From NCBI GenBank assembly GCA_033296885.1, contig MU864090.1:1-30958 (forward strand): a DNA stretch of 30,958 nucleotides, read 5' to 3'. The notes under the pieces are model-generated. The model was not told the DNA's origin, ran no database searches, and saw nothing but the letters and a program-made list of their open reading frames with translations. The position numbers and the translations under genes are program-made. Below, piece after piece: positions 17,752 to 28,215 of this stretch; within the stretch, counting starts at the first letter, position 1; the number at the start of each line of letters is the position of its first letter. The DNA is from Triangularia verruculosa. Its lineage: Eukaryota > Ascomycota > Sordariomycetes > Sordariales > Podosporaceae.

Positions 17752-20700
17752 TTAACTTTTATTAAACCGTAAATCTAATACTTCTTCTATATCGTACTTT
17801 TTTTCTTCGTCCTCCGCCACCTCCTAGATATTAGCTTTACTTACCGGTGGTATAGGTTCCAAAAGTAAGATGTAAAAAGTATATAACTGTAAACGCATCG
17901 TACTAGGTAACTCCAGTTCGAATACCATCTCCGATATCTTCCTTTTAACCTTAAATAAGCTTACTCTTCTATAATCCAGCTTCTTACTAAGTCTCTTAAT
18001 ACGTAAATTATATATAAAAAGGAATACTATATCCCCCCCCTTAAAGCAAAGTCCCTCGAGCCTTTTAAAGTTATAATATTTCTGTATCCTTTCCCTTATA
18101 AACTCCAGTTCTTCCTTAAGCTTATTATAAAGTATATATAATTTATTTACCTTAACCGTAGCCCTAAGTACCTCCACTTTAGGTCCTTAGCGTAAGTCTA
18201 CCTCGTATCCGTAGTTCGCGAAGAAAGGCGTAACTTTCGTCGTCTCTATTAGCGATATATTATATATTAACTATACTGTAGGTAATAATTTAACCTAATC
18301 GTCCTATTCGAAATTAATATAATTCCGTAAATATTATTCTACGATTTAATTAAGCCGTTCCGTTTAACCGTCCGTCTAAGGGTAATAAGCCGAAGACGCC
18401 TTACTCTTTACCCCTAATCTTATTATTAACGCTCTCTAAAACTTCGATATGAATTTAATATCGCGGTCCGTAATAAACTCCCTTAGCTATATATATATTA
18501 ATATAATATACTATAATACTATATCCGCTAATTACTTTGCCGACTAGGTCTCCTTATAAAGCAAGAAATATGTCCACTTAATAAGTCTATCGACTACCGT
18601 TAATATACTATTATACTTAACGCCGGTTACTATATCCTTAGATTCTAGTAACTTAGTAATAAAGTCCATCGTAATTAAACTCTATAGCCGTTCGGCTATT
18701 AATAGTAGCTCCAGAAATCTATAAAGCTTATACCTCGCAACCCTAATTCTCTCGCATATATAGTATAACTAGATAATTTCCTTAACGTTATCCTTAATCT
18801 TTAGCTAATCAAAATACTACTTAATCTTTTCTATAGTTTTAATAATACCTATATATCCCCCGAACTTCGACCCGTAGATTTCCATCACCAATGCCTTCCT
18901 AGTACCTAGCTCTACGTAGGCCCGGTTCTTATACCACAGTCGTCCCTAACTATCCTTCTAGGTACCTTGCGGTTCCAACTCTTCCTACCAGTATTACTCC
19001 GTGATATCGTCGCCTATTTTCCCTTAATATTTGCTAGAAGTAGCTTACTTACGATACACTACGCAACACTCTATCCACGGCTAAAGTAGATACTTAAGGG
19101 TGCCCTCCGGCGTCTCCTCAAATAGTAGTGGTAACTCCCTAGATGCATCCTTATAGTGGTCGGCTCGCCGGCTAAATGCGTCTACTCTAGTGTTCTCCGA
19201 ACCCTTCTTATAGTTAATTTAGAAATTAAATTCCGAAAGAAACTTTAACTATCGGGTTTACCGTATATTAAGGACCTTTATAATAATAAAGTATCGTAGA
19301 TTCTTATAATCCGTATAGACCTATATTTTATAATTAATACTATTAAAGTATAACCTTTACTCCTCGAACGCTTCGATAATAGTAAGTAGCTCCTTATTAT
19401 AAATTAAGTAGTTTTAATGAGCCTCCTTTAATTTTTTCGAAAAGAAGGCTACCGGGTATAACTTTCCGTCCTCGTCTCGCTAGCCTAATTATCCTCCAAT
19501 TATATAATCTAATATATCAGCCTCGACTTCGAACGGTCGATTAGGGTTTAACAATTTAAGCACTAGGTCCTTTAAAATAGCCTCTTTTAGCTCCTAAAAG
19601 GCCTATTCTTCTTCCTACCTCCACCGGAACTCCACGTCCTTTTTAGTTAAGTAATTAAGTGGGTACGCGATACTTATGTACCCCCGGATAAATATCCGAT
19701 AGAAATTAATAAACCTTAAAAACTCCTTAACGTATATTTATAACTACGGTATAGGCTAGTCCTTAATTGCCGCAATTTTCCCAGGTTCTATACGAACCTT
19801 ACCTAACGATATTAGATATCCTAAATATATTATCTTCTATATATAGAACTCGCTCTTCTCTTTATTTACTAAAAATCCAATTCCGTATAGTACGTCGAAT
19901 ATCTCTCGTATATAGCACTTATATTCTTCCAAAATACGTAAGTAAATAAGAACGTCGTCGAAATAATATACTACTATCTTATCAAAGTATTTTCGGATTA
20001 TATAATTAATGAGAGATTAGAACGTCGCGGGTATATTAATAAGCCTAAATAATATTATAAGATATTCGAAATAACTATAAGGTATATAAAACGCTATTTT
20101 TTATTTATCTTCTTCTTTAATCCGTATATAGGCGTATCTGACAGATATATTTAAATGTATAAACTATCGCGCCCTAATTAATTAACTCCGTAACTTAGAT
20201 ATTAGTAGTAACGGATAGTTATTTTTTACCGTTTCGTTATTTAGTTAATAGTAATCTATATATAGTCGTAAGCCACCGTCCTTTTTCGGTACGAAGAATA
20301 CGGGATATTCTATTAATAATATAGACTCCCTAATATATCCCTTCTTTAAATTTTCGTCTAAATATTTCCGTAACTCCTTACTTTATTTATTATTAATATA
20401 ATAAACCTTAAATAACCGTAATTTAGCTCCTTTTTTTAACTTAATCTCGTAGTCCCACGGTCCTCGCTCTAAAAGTCCCTCTAAATATTTAACCGTAAAG
20501 GCTGGGTATCCTTAATATTCTACCGGTACCGCCTTTTTCTCGCTTTTCTCTACGTTATTATAATAAGTATACTTATTAACCTCCGATATCTCCACCAACA
20601 TCGTTAACCCTACTTCTTCGATCCTACCGCCTATATTAACAGAGTACACCATTACTTCTTATACTCCTTATAGTAGTACCGTAGAAGGTGCTTATCCTAT

Positions 20701-21246
20701 ATACTACTTTAATCGTACCCCTAATCTCCTATCATTAATTAAATACTTCCGATCTTCCCTCGGTCGTAGGTAGCCACCATCCTTCTAATCGATGTCTAGG
20801 TTATAGTCCTTATATTATAGGTGCCCGAAGATTATATCTTTTAATAGTCTTATATTTATAATATCGAATATAATTAAAGTTATTTTCCCTTCGATTATAA
20901 TATCTAAAGATAACGTTTCTCTATAGATTCTCTAAGTCCTAAATAATCCTTTAACGATAATCTATTCCTTCTTTTTTTTCTATAGTATTTTAACTTAATA
21001 TATAAATTATAATAAAATCAAATTAATTTCCATACCTCTATCTACTAATATTAACGCTTAAAACCCTTTTTAATATACTATAACCCGGAAATACTTATCT
21101 TTCTTTCCGCCTCCGCCTTATATAGTAGCAACCTCGCTAATTAATATTAAGTCGTTATCCTACACCTTCTTCTTCCGGTACTTTTAACGGTATCGTTCGT
21201 AGTCCCTTAGAGGTTAACGGCCCTTATAAAGGGCCGTAAATCGTTT
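17752..21246 (-). pseudogene. pol: Pol of element E (protease-RT-RNase H-integrase-GPY/F)
   Basis: This is a Ty3/Gypsy Pol in one frame from the frameshift site to a stop at 17754-17752. The protease active site at 21034-21042 reads Asp-Arg-Gly (VDRGMEINLI) instead of Asp-Ser/Thr-Gly. Element Z's copy has the same Arg. The RT catalytic motif at 19954-19965 reads YFDD with both Asp intact. RNase H lies near 19200-19550 and the integrase core near 18350-18700. The integrase C-terminus with GPY/F is open at 17824-18177 (LDYRRVSLFKVKRK). A TAG at 17824-17826 stands where X and Y continue into VAE.EEK.YDIEEVLDL, so the true end is 17752. RIP-type stops occur throughout. Confidence 0.9.
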
Positions 21247-23228
21247 CCTAAGTATTATCGTACTTTAAAAACGTCCTTTTACTTCGAATTAATTAATAAT
21301 GTAAACTCGGCTAACTATTACTTCTAAGCCTCTTCCTACCTTCCGTTTCTAATACCTTATTAAGTCCTCCTCTTATTATATATCCTTCGCTCCTCGGCCC
21401 CGGCCTCGGCCTTAATCTCGTAGTATTGCCTAGCCTTTACTTATAAGTAAAAGGCGCAATCCGGACTTTTACACTATATTAACCCGAATTCTTTTTCGTC
21501 GGCGGTATTCTCTCCCCAGTCCATTACCCACTCGAAACAGCATCTCGCATACCTAAGTATAAATTATATAACCTAAAGTCCCTCCTCCAATCCCACTAGG
21601 TCTCCCTATTTCCATAGAAAATAGTCGTTCAATTCCTCCTATTATCGACTCCTCCTAGCTATAGTTTTCGTAACCGGTCTGGGATTTCCGTTCTTTCCTA
21701 CCTACCGTATTAGCCAATGTCCTTAAAGAGCCTTACTTTAATAATACTCTCCATAACCGTATATAATATACTGGAACTAAAGTATCCTCTTATACTCTAG
21801 GTATCTAGGATATAATTATACCGTATCTCCCTCGCATAGCTTATACTACTAGTATTAAGGTATTTATCTAGGCTTTTATATAAACCCTATACTAACGATC
21901 TTCTTATTTTCCTAAAACTCTTCCCAACTTTTAAATACAAGCTTACTCATTCCGTAGGTCCGTTATAATACTATACTACGGTACTACTTATATTTAATCT
22001 CTAATATAACCTACTATGTAGATCCGTTAAATAATACCGGATTCGAATACCTAATCTCCTCCGTAACTATCTCCTATAACTTCCGGAACTATACGTTTAC
22101 CTCTTAATATTTATCCTTAAGCCGTTCCAAATCTTCCGTAAATTCCTAAAACTAATACCCTACCGGCCGTCTCTCCTTAAACTAATAATCTTCCTCTTTA
22201 CGCTCGACTATTACAATCTCGATAATCCTCGCACCTTCCGATATAATAATTACTATAATCTCCTTCTTCTACTTAAGTTACTTAGGTACCCGACAATCCT
22301 TCTTAAAGTAACCTATCTTTTTATAGTTAAAGCACTTAAGGTTACCTTTACCCTAGCCCTAGCCTTAAGGTATTTACTGTTAAACCGCGTCGACTTTTAT
22401 AAGCCCTACGTAGGTAGTTCCGGAGTAACTAATACTAAAGTACTGTCATTTCTTCTTATCGTTTAAACGGTAAGTGCTTTATAATCCCCAAATACCCTTC
22501 TTCTCTTTACGGCGTTAAAACTATCGATCGTCGATATATATAGTCATAGCGATATACTTATCTACAATATTAGGTCTCTCCTCCTTATATAACTCGTCCT
22601 TTACTTCTTCTTTAAGGCTATTATAGAATAGCTATATTAACCCCTTATCGTTAATCTCGCTACGTAAGTTATCGGTTTTAAATAAAGTAGCGTAATCGGC
22701 TACTAAGCGAATCTACCGTAATCCTACGAATCGCTCCTAAGTACGCCGTACCTCGTTATATTCCCCAAATACTTCTTTAATCTTAGCTTCGAACCTCTAA
22801 TAACTACGAAAATACTCAACCGTAATATTTTTACGGTTATCGGCCTTCGTTTTATAATAATCGTTTATAACCGGTTCGAACTATATTAATGTTCTATCCT
22901 TAAGCTTAGATACGGCGAATAATACCTTAGACTCCTCCGTAGGGAATATATCCGGGTAATGCCGAAAATAAGTTTTAAGTTAGATTAGGAACCTTCTAAG
23001 CTCTCCCTTCCCTCTACTATAACGCTCCGGTACCGGGAATTTAGCTACGTACTTCTTTCCTCCGTTAACAGCGAGGATTTAGTCCTCGGCCTACTGGGCT
23101 CTCTCCTCGAGCTCCTTAATGCGTGCGAGAAGCTAGTCGAGAGTACTGAGTTCCGGCGTAGCGGCCTGTTTATCGGTAGACGTAGTAGCGGAAATGCCGC
23201 CTATGCGAACGTTCTTTTAGTCGGCTAT
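21207..23228 (-). pseudogene. gag: Gag of element E (~673 codons), RIP-decayed
   Basis: It starts at ATA (23228-23226) in an ACCACC-ATAGCC context, very likely ATG before RIP. It ends at the conserved TAA (21209-21207). The capsid-like stretch starts near 23042 (KFPVPERYSRGKGELRRFLI-like). The zinc knuckle near 22337-22290 reads KCFNYKKIGYFKKDCR, keeping two Cys. It is exactly 705 bases from the KFP(A/V)PE motif to the knuckle, as in Y, X and Z. A C-terminal extension of ~360 codons follows to the frameshift site. Gag lies +1 to pol. Confidence 0.85.
21217..21249 (-). promoter_or_regulatory. -1 frameshift cassette, element E
   Basis: On the minus strand AGGAAAC (21249-21243; GGGAAAC before RIP) has GGA AAC in the gag frame. 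A 6-nt GATTTA follows, then a perfect hairpin with 9-bp arms ACGGCCCTT/AAGGGCCGT and a 3-nt loop (21237-21217). The outermost A-U pair overlaps the last spacer base. Stem and loop lengths differ from Y, but the stem is kept by paired changes. Confidence 0.85.
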
Positions 23229-23286
23229 GGTGGTAGTAAGGTAATTTTCAATTTATCCGTGATAGAGTTGAAGTAAGTATATAACG

Positions 23287-23748
23287 TATGACGAACCCCT
23301 ATCTAGAACCTCTGAAAGGGATACTGGTTAAAGGTACTTCTAAATAATCCTAGTTTAGTATAGCTAAACAGTGTATAATAATGGCTTATCTTAATCATAA
23401 TAGCTAAGATACTAACGATTGTGACTTATATTATATACTGCGGAACTATCTACTAGCTATCTAGTTCCTCCGTATATATAGACCTTGGGACCGTAGACCG
23501 TTGACCTCTAGACGGTCCTCGGTCCTCATCTTATTGGCTTCTCCTGGACCGTGGACCGTTGACTCCTAAACGGTCCTCGGTCCTCACCTGATTAGCTCTT
23601 TCTGGACCGTGGACCGTGAGCCCCGCCGCGGTCCCCGGTCCAGCTCCCATTGGTTCCTTCTGGACTGTGGCCCGTGAGCCTTGCCCCAGTCCCCGGTCTA
23701 GCCTTTATTGGTTCGCCTATTCCCCCACCTTATGCCAAAACCGTGACA
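23287..23748 (-). mobile_element. 5' LTR of Gypsy element E (462 bp)
   Basis: On the minus strand it begins TGTCACGGTTTTGGCATAAG and ends GGGGTTCGTCATA. It is less RIPed than the 3' LTR. The R-U5 part matches Z, X and Y; the U3 is a different sequence with four tandem 58-bp units. The downstream (minus) sequence is the same CGTTATATACTTACTTCA seen after the other Gypsy LTRs. The plus-side flank CGTTC (23749-23753) belongs to the Z integrase. Confidence 0.88.
23488..23717 (-). repeat. Four 58-bp tandem units in the E U3
   Basis: Units begin at 23488, 23546, 23604 and 23662 (plus coordinates). Each begins GGAC(C/T)GT(G/A)G(A/C)CCGT, continues with a GGTCC(T/C)CGGTC block that is partly inverted to the start, and ends with a (G/T)ATTGG-like box (CCAAT on the minus strand). 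The second copy of the array is at about 16457-16690. Position just upstream of the TATA-like box suggests promoter enhancer repeats. Confidence 0.75.
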
Positions 23749-26700
23749 CGTTCCGTTTAACCGTCTATCTAAGGGTAGTAGGCCGAAGACGCCTTACTCT
23801 TTACCCCCAATCTTATTATCAATATTCTTTAAAACTTCGATACGAACTTGGTATCGCAGTCCGTAATAAACTCCCTTAGCCATATATATATTAATATAAT
23901 ATACTGTAGTACCATATCTGCTAATTACTTTACTGACTAAGTCTCTTTATAAAGCAAAAAGTATACCTACTTAGTAAGTTTATCGACTACCGTTAATATA
24001 TTATTATATTTAACGCCGGTTACTATATCTTTAAACTCTAGTAACTTAGTAATAAAGTCTATCGTAATTAAACTCTATAATTATTCTACTATTAGTAGTA
24101 GCTCCAGAAATCTATAAGGCTTATGCTTCGTAACTCTAGTTCTCTTGTATATATAATATAACTGGATAGCTTCCTTAACGTCGTCTTTAATCCTTGGTTA
24201 ATTAAAATACTACTTAATCTTTTCTATAGTTTTAATAATACCTATATATCCCCCGAGCTTCGACCCGTAGATTTCTATTACTAGTGCCTTCTTAATACTT
24301 AGCTTTACGTAGGCCCGGTTCTTATACTATAGTCGTCCCTGACTATCCTTCTAGATACCTTACAATTCTAACTCTTCCTACTAATATTACTCCGTAATAT
24401 CATCGCCTATTTTCCCTTAGTATTTACTAGAAGTAGCTTACTTACGATATACTGTATAATACTCTATTTATAGCTAAAGTAGATACTTGAGGGTACCTTC
24501 CAGCGTTTCCTCAAGTAGTAGCGGTAATTCCCTAGGTATATCCTTATAGTAGTCGGCTCGCCGGCTAAGTACGTTTACTCTAGCATTCTCCGAACCCTTC
24601 TTATAGTTAATCTGGAAATTAAATTCCGAAAGAAACTTTAACTATCGGGTTTACTATACGTTAAGGACCTTTATAGTAGTAAAATATCGTAGGTTTTTAT
24701 AATCCGTATAGACCTATACTTCGTAATTAATACTACTAAAGTATAGCCTTTACTCCTCGAACGCTTCGATAATAGCGAATAGCTCCTTATCGTAAATTAA
24801 GTAGTTTTAACGAGCCTCCTCTAGCTTCTTCGAAAAGAAGACTACCGGATATAACTTTCCGTCCTCATCTCGCTGACCTAATTATCCTCCAATCGTATAA
24901 TTTAATATATCAGCCTCGACCTCGAACGGTCGATTAGGGTCTAGCAATTTAAGCACCGGGTCCTTCAAAATAGCCTCTTTTAGCTTCTAAAAGGCCTACT
25001 CTTCTTCCTACCCCTACCGGAACTCTACATCCTTCTTAGTCAAGTAGTTAAATGGGCGCGCGATGCCCGCGTACCCCCGGATAAATATCCGATAGAAATT
25101 AATAAACCCTAAGAATTCCCTAATATATGTTTATAACTGCGGCGTAGGCTAGTCCTTAACTACCGTAATTTTCCCAAGCTCTATACAAACCTCACCTAGC
25201 GATATTAGATATCTCAGATATACTATCTTCTATACATAGAACTCGCTCTTTTCCTTATTTACTGAGAGTCCAGCTCCGTATAGTACGTCGAGTATTTCTC
25301 GTATGTGGCGCTTACTCCTCTAGAGTATGTAAGTAAATAAGAATATCGTCGAGATAGTATACTACTGTCTTATCGAGGTACTTCCGGATCGTATAATCGA
25401 CGAGAGATTAGAATATCGCGGGCGTATTAGTAAGCCTAAATAGTATTACGAGATATTTGAAATGACTATAGGGTATACGAAACGCTATCTTCCATTTATC
25501 TCATTCCTTAATCTATATATAGGCGTACCCGATAGGTATATCTAAGCGTATAAACCATCGCGCCCTAGCTAACTGTTAAAATACAGCTTTTGTTTGTGGA
25601 TTTTACAGTGTATCTGAGCCCTGTAGAATACAAGGCCTCAGAGGCAATACAATGGCTTGGAATCACATGCTCACCAACGCTCTCCCGTGGCGATCATACA
25701 AGCTTTCAGACCTCCGAACGGACATCCGATTTAACCTGGAGATCCGTATAGCTAGTGCCCGGAGTTCCAGACACTTAGCGTACGGCTACGGAGAAGAGAT
25801 TGGGGGAGGAATACGGAGCAGAAGATCTATAAGAGTCTTGCCCTCAGGACTGTTCACTGTGACATTCTCTTGCCTATTAAGTCAATTCAATACACTGGTT
25901 CACCACATCTTTTTAATGCCTCACAAGCTTATATTACTGTGATCACCTTGTATATTGCAGGGCGCCGTCCCTGCAATCCATCTTCCTTCAGTGTCTAGCC
26001 ACTATCGTAGGCTGCAGATAAAGCCTCCTTCATTTCGAGTACACTGCGCCAATCTTCGGTCCCCAGCGCAGGTCTACATCATACAGACCTGCGAGACACC
26101 ATATCTTTCGGTCCCCAGCGACTGTCGAATGCTGCAGTCAAAGTCTTCTTCGCTCTCAGTATACTGCGCCGATAGCTATTTAAGCCTATATTTACAGGCC
26201 TCAATAGCACCTATTTCAACACTAACTAACTCCGTAACTTGGATATTAATAGTAGCGGGTAGCTATTTTTCACCGTCTCGTTATTCAGCTAGCGGTAATC
26301 TATATATAATCGCAAGCTACTGTCCTTCTTTAATACGAAGAATACGGAGTATCCTATTAACAATATAGACTCCCTAATATATCCCCTTTTTAAATTCTCG
26401 TTTAAATACTTCTATAATTCCTTACTTTATTTGTCGTTAATATAGTAGACTTTAAATAGTTATAACTTAGCTCCTTTTTTTAGCTTAATCTCGTAGTCCT
26501 ACGGTCTTTACTTTAAAAGTCCCTCTAAATACTTAGCCGTAAAAGCTGGATATCTTTAATATTCTACTAGTACCGCCTTTTTCTCGCTTTTCTCTATATT
26601 ATTATAATAGGCGTACTTATTAACCTCCGATATCTCCACTAACGTCGTTAACCCTACTTCTTCGATCCTACCGCCTATATTAACGGAGTACACTATTACT

Positions 26701-27293
26701 TCTTATACTCTTTACGGTAGTACTATAGAGGGTGCTTGTCCCGCACGCTGCTTTAATCGTGCCTCTGATCTTCTATCGTTAGTTAGATACTTCTAAGGTT
26801 CTCTTAATTGTAAATAACTATTATCCCTTTAATCGATGTCTAGGTTATAGTTTTTATATTATAGGTATCCGAGGATTATATCCTTTAATAATCCTATATT
26901 TATAATATCGAATATAACTAAGGTTATTTTCCCTTCGACTATAATATCTAAGGGTAACGTTTCCCTATAGACTCTCTGAGTCCTGAATGGTCCTTTAACG
27001 ATAACCTATTTTTTCTTTTCTTTCTATAGTATTCTAGCCTAGTATATAAATTATAGTAAAATTAAATTAACTTCCGTACCTCTATCTACTAATACTAACG
27101 TTTGGAGCCTTTTCTAGTACGCTATAACCCGGAGATACTTATCTTTCTTTCCGCTTCTGCCCTATATAGTAGTAACCTCGCTAATTAATATTAGGTCGTT
27201 ATCCTACACTTTCTTTTTCTTCCGGTGTTTCTGACGGTATTATTCGTAGTCCCTTAGAGGTTAACGGCCCCCGCAAAGGGCCGTAAGTCGTTT
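23749..27293 (-). pseudogene. pol: Pol of element Z, split by a solo LTR and truncated in integrase
   Basis: The protease site at 27078-27086 reads Asp-Arg-Gly (VDRGTEVNLI), as in E. RT: the catalytic YLDD at 25345-25356 is intact. The RT domain is interrupted by the solo LTR plus its 5-bp duplication (653 bases); removing them puts protease and RT back in one frame. RNase H lies at about 24600-24990 and integrase at 23749-24330. The element stops at 23749, just after the catalytic Glu codon (23751-23753) of the DGQTE-like motif, where E begins. RIP-type stops are present but fewer than in E. Confidence 0.88.
25574..26221 (+). mobile_element. Solo LTR (648 bp) inserted in Z RT, target duplication CTAAC
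   Basis: It starts TGTTAAAATACAGC and ends CACCTATTTCAACA, giving near-perfect 10-bp terminal inverted repeats. CTAAC flanks both sides (25569-25573 and 26222-26226). The uninterrupted homologue is in element E near 20178-20196. The LTR has no RIP signature, unlike its surroundings, so it is young or escaped RIP by its short length. Open frames inside it (96 and 137 codons) resemble no protein I know and are probably chance. Its family also appears truncated at 1415-1790. Confidence 0.92.
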
Positions 27294-27296
27294 CCT
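27264..27296 (-). promoter_or_regulatory. -1 frameshift cassette, element Z
   Basis: On the minus strand AGGAAAC (27296-27290) has GGA AAC in the gag frame. A 6-nt GACTTA and a perfect stem follow: ACGGCCC/GGGCCGT (27284-27278 with 27270-27264) around a 7-nt loop. Protease is in the -1 frame. Confidence 0.85.
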
Positions 27297-27755
27297 AAGC
27301 GTTATCGTACTTTAAGAGCGTCCTTCTACTTCGAGTTAACTAATAACGCGAACTCAGTTAACTATTACTTCTAGGCCTCTCCCTACTTTCCGTCTCTAAT
27401 ACCTTATCGAGTCTTCCTTTTATTATATACCCTTCGCTCTTCGGCTCCGGTCTTAGCCTTAGTTTTATGGTATTATTTAGCCTTTACTCGTAGGTAAAAG
27501 GCGTAATCCGGACTTTTATACTACGTTAATCCGAATTTTTTTTCGTCGGCGGTGTTTTTTCCTTAGTCTATTATTTACTCGAGGTAGTATCTCGTATACC
27601 TAGGTGTAAACTATATAATTTAAAGTCCTTTCTCTAGTCCTACTAGGTCTTTTTACTTCTATAGGAAGTAGTCGTCTAATTCCTTCTATTATCGACTCTA
27701 CCTGGCTATAGTCTTTGTAATTGGCCTGGGATTTCCGTTCTTTCCTATCTATTAT

Positions 27756-27760
27756 ACTAG
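27756..27760 (+). repeat. Target-site duplication of element X, left side (ACTAG)
   Basis: ACTAG precedes X's 5' LTR. Its partner is at 3811-3815 in the opposite orientation, after X's 3' LTR. The two flanks together rebuild an unbroken Z gag that aligns with E. Confidence 0.8.
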
Positions 27761-28157
27761 TGTCACGAATATGATGTGGATACCCGAGGAGAACAACCAA
27801 TAGGAAAGAGGAGGCACGGTAGCCAATCAGAGGAAAGGAGGATAGACCAATAGAAGGAGGATTATCCGGGATACGAGGAATTATAGATAATTCCTGGGAA
27901 TTATTATAATCCTCGAGAATTAGTTATAATCCTTAAAGAATAGAATAATCTAGGTCTTGGTAATAGGTCTATATATACGGAGGAACTAAATAACTTGTAG
28001 ATAGTTCTGCAGTATACAATTACAGTTTGTATTTACGGTATTTTATATTTACATTGAGATATTTTGTTATATACTATTTAGCTGCACCGAACTAATTGTC
28101 AGAAGTTACCTTTAACCGAGTATCCCTTTTAGAGGTTCTGTATAGGGGTTCGTTATA
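27761..28157 (+). mobile_element. 5' LTR of Gypsy element X (397 bp)
   Basis: It starts TGTCACGAATATGATG and ends GGGGTTCGTTATA. It is the partner of the LTR at 3816-4212, with the same length and mostly transition differences. U3 holds three CCAAT boxes (AACCAATAGG, AGCCAATCAG, GACCAATAGA). TCTATATATACGGAGG near 27967 is the likely TATA box. Confidence 0.9.
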
Positions 28158-28215
28158 CGTTGTATACTTACTTTAACTCTATTACGGATAAGTTAAAAGC
28201 TACCTTACTACTACT

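Larger units (their letters stand above)
16256..23748 (-). mobile_element. Gypsy element E, both LTRs present (~7.5 kb), RIP-decayed
   Basis: Read on the minus strand: 5' LTR (23748-23287), gag, -1 frameshift site, pol, antisense Pol III unit, antisense ORF, 3' LTR. R-U5, gag and pol are related to X, Y and Z, but the U3 and the antisense ORF differ. Left flank CTCTT (inside Y) and right flank CGTTC (inside the Z integrase) do not match. A normal single insertion would leave matching flanks, so this E is best read as a recombinant of two E copies. Confidence 0.85.
23749..27760 (-). mobile_element. 3' part of Gypsy element Z (pol and gag end); 5' half at 1791-3815
   Basis: Read on the minus strand it runs from the gag C-terminal extension (27760) through pol into the integrase core. 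It is interrupted by a solo LTR at 25574-26221 and cut at 23749 by element E. At 27760 it ends in ACTAG against X's 5' LTR. The matching ACTAG and the rest of gag are at 3815-1791 on the other strand. It is more closely related to E than to X or Y. Confidence 0.85.
27254..27760 (-). pseudogene. gag: Gag C-terminal extension of element Z (3' part)
   Basis: This continues, after the X insertion, the gag that starts at 2296. It ends at the conserved TAA (27256-27254) and aligns with E over 21207-21710. The frame is +1 relative to the Z pol. No known domain recognised. Confidence 0.7.

Noticed and set aside
23616..23879. 87-codon plus frame
   Set aside because: It spans the E U3 repeats and the junction into antisense integrase; a chance frame.
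25652..26368. Open frames of 96 and 137 codons in and beyond the solo LTR
   Set aside because: They lie in LTR sequence, the second crosses the LTR end into antisense RT, and they show no family features.
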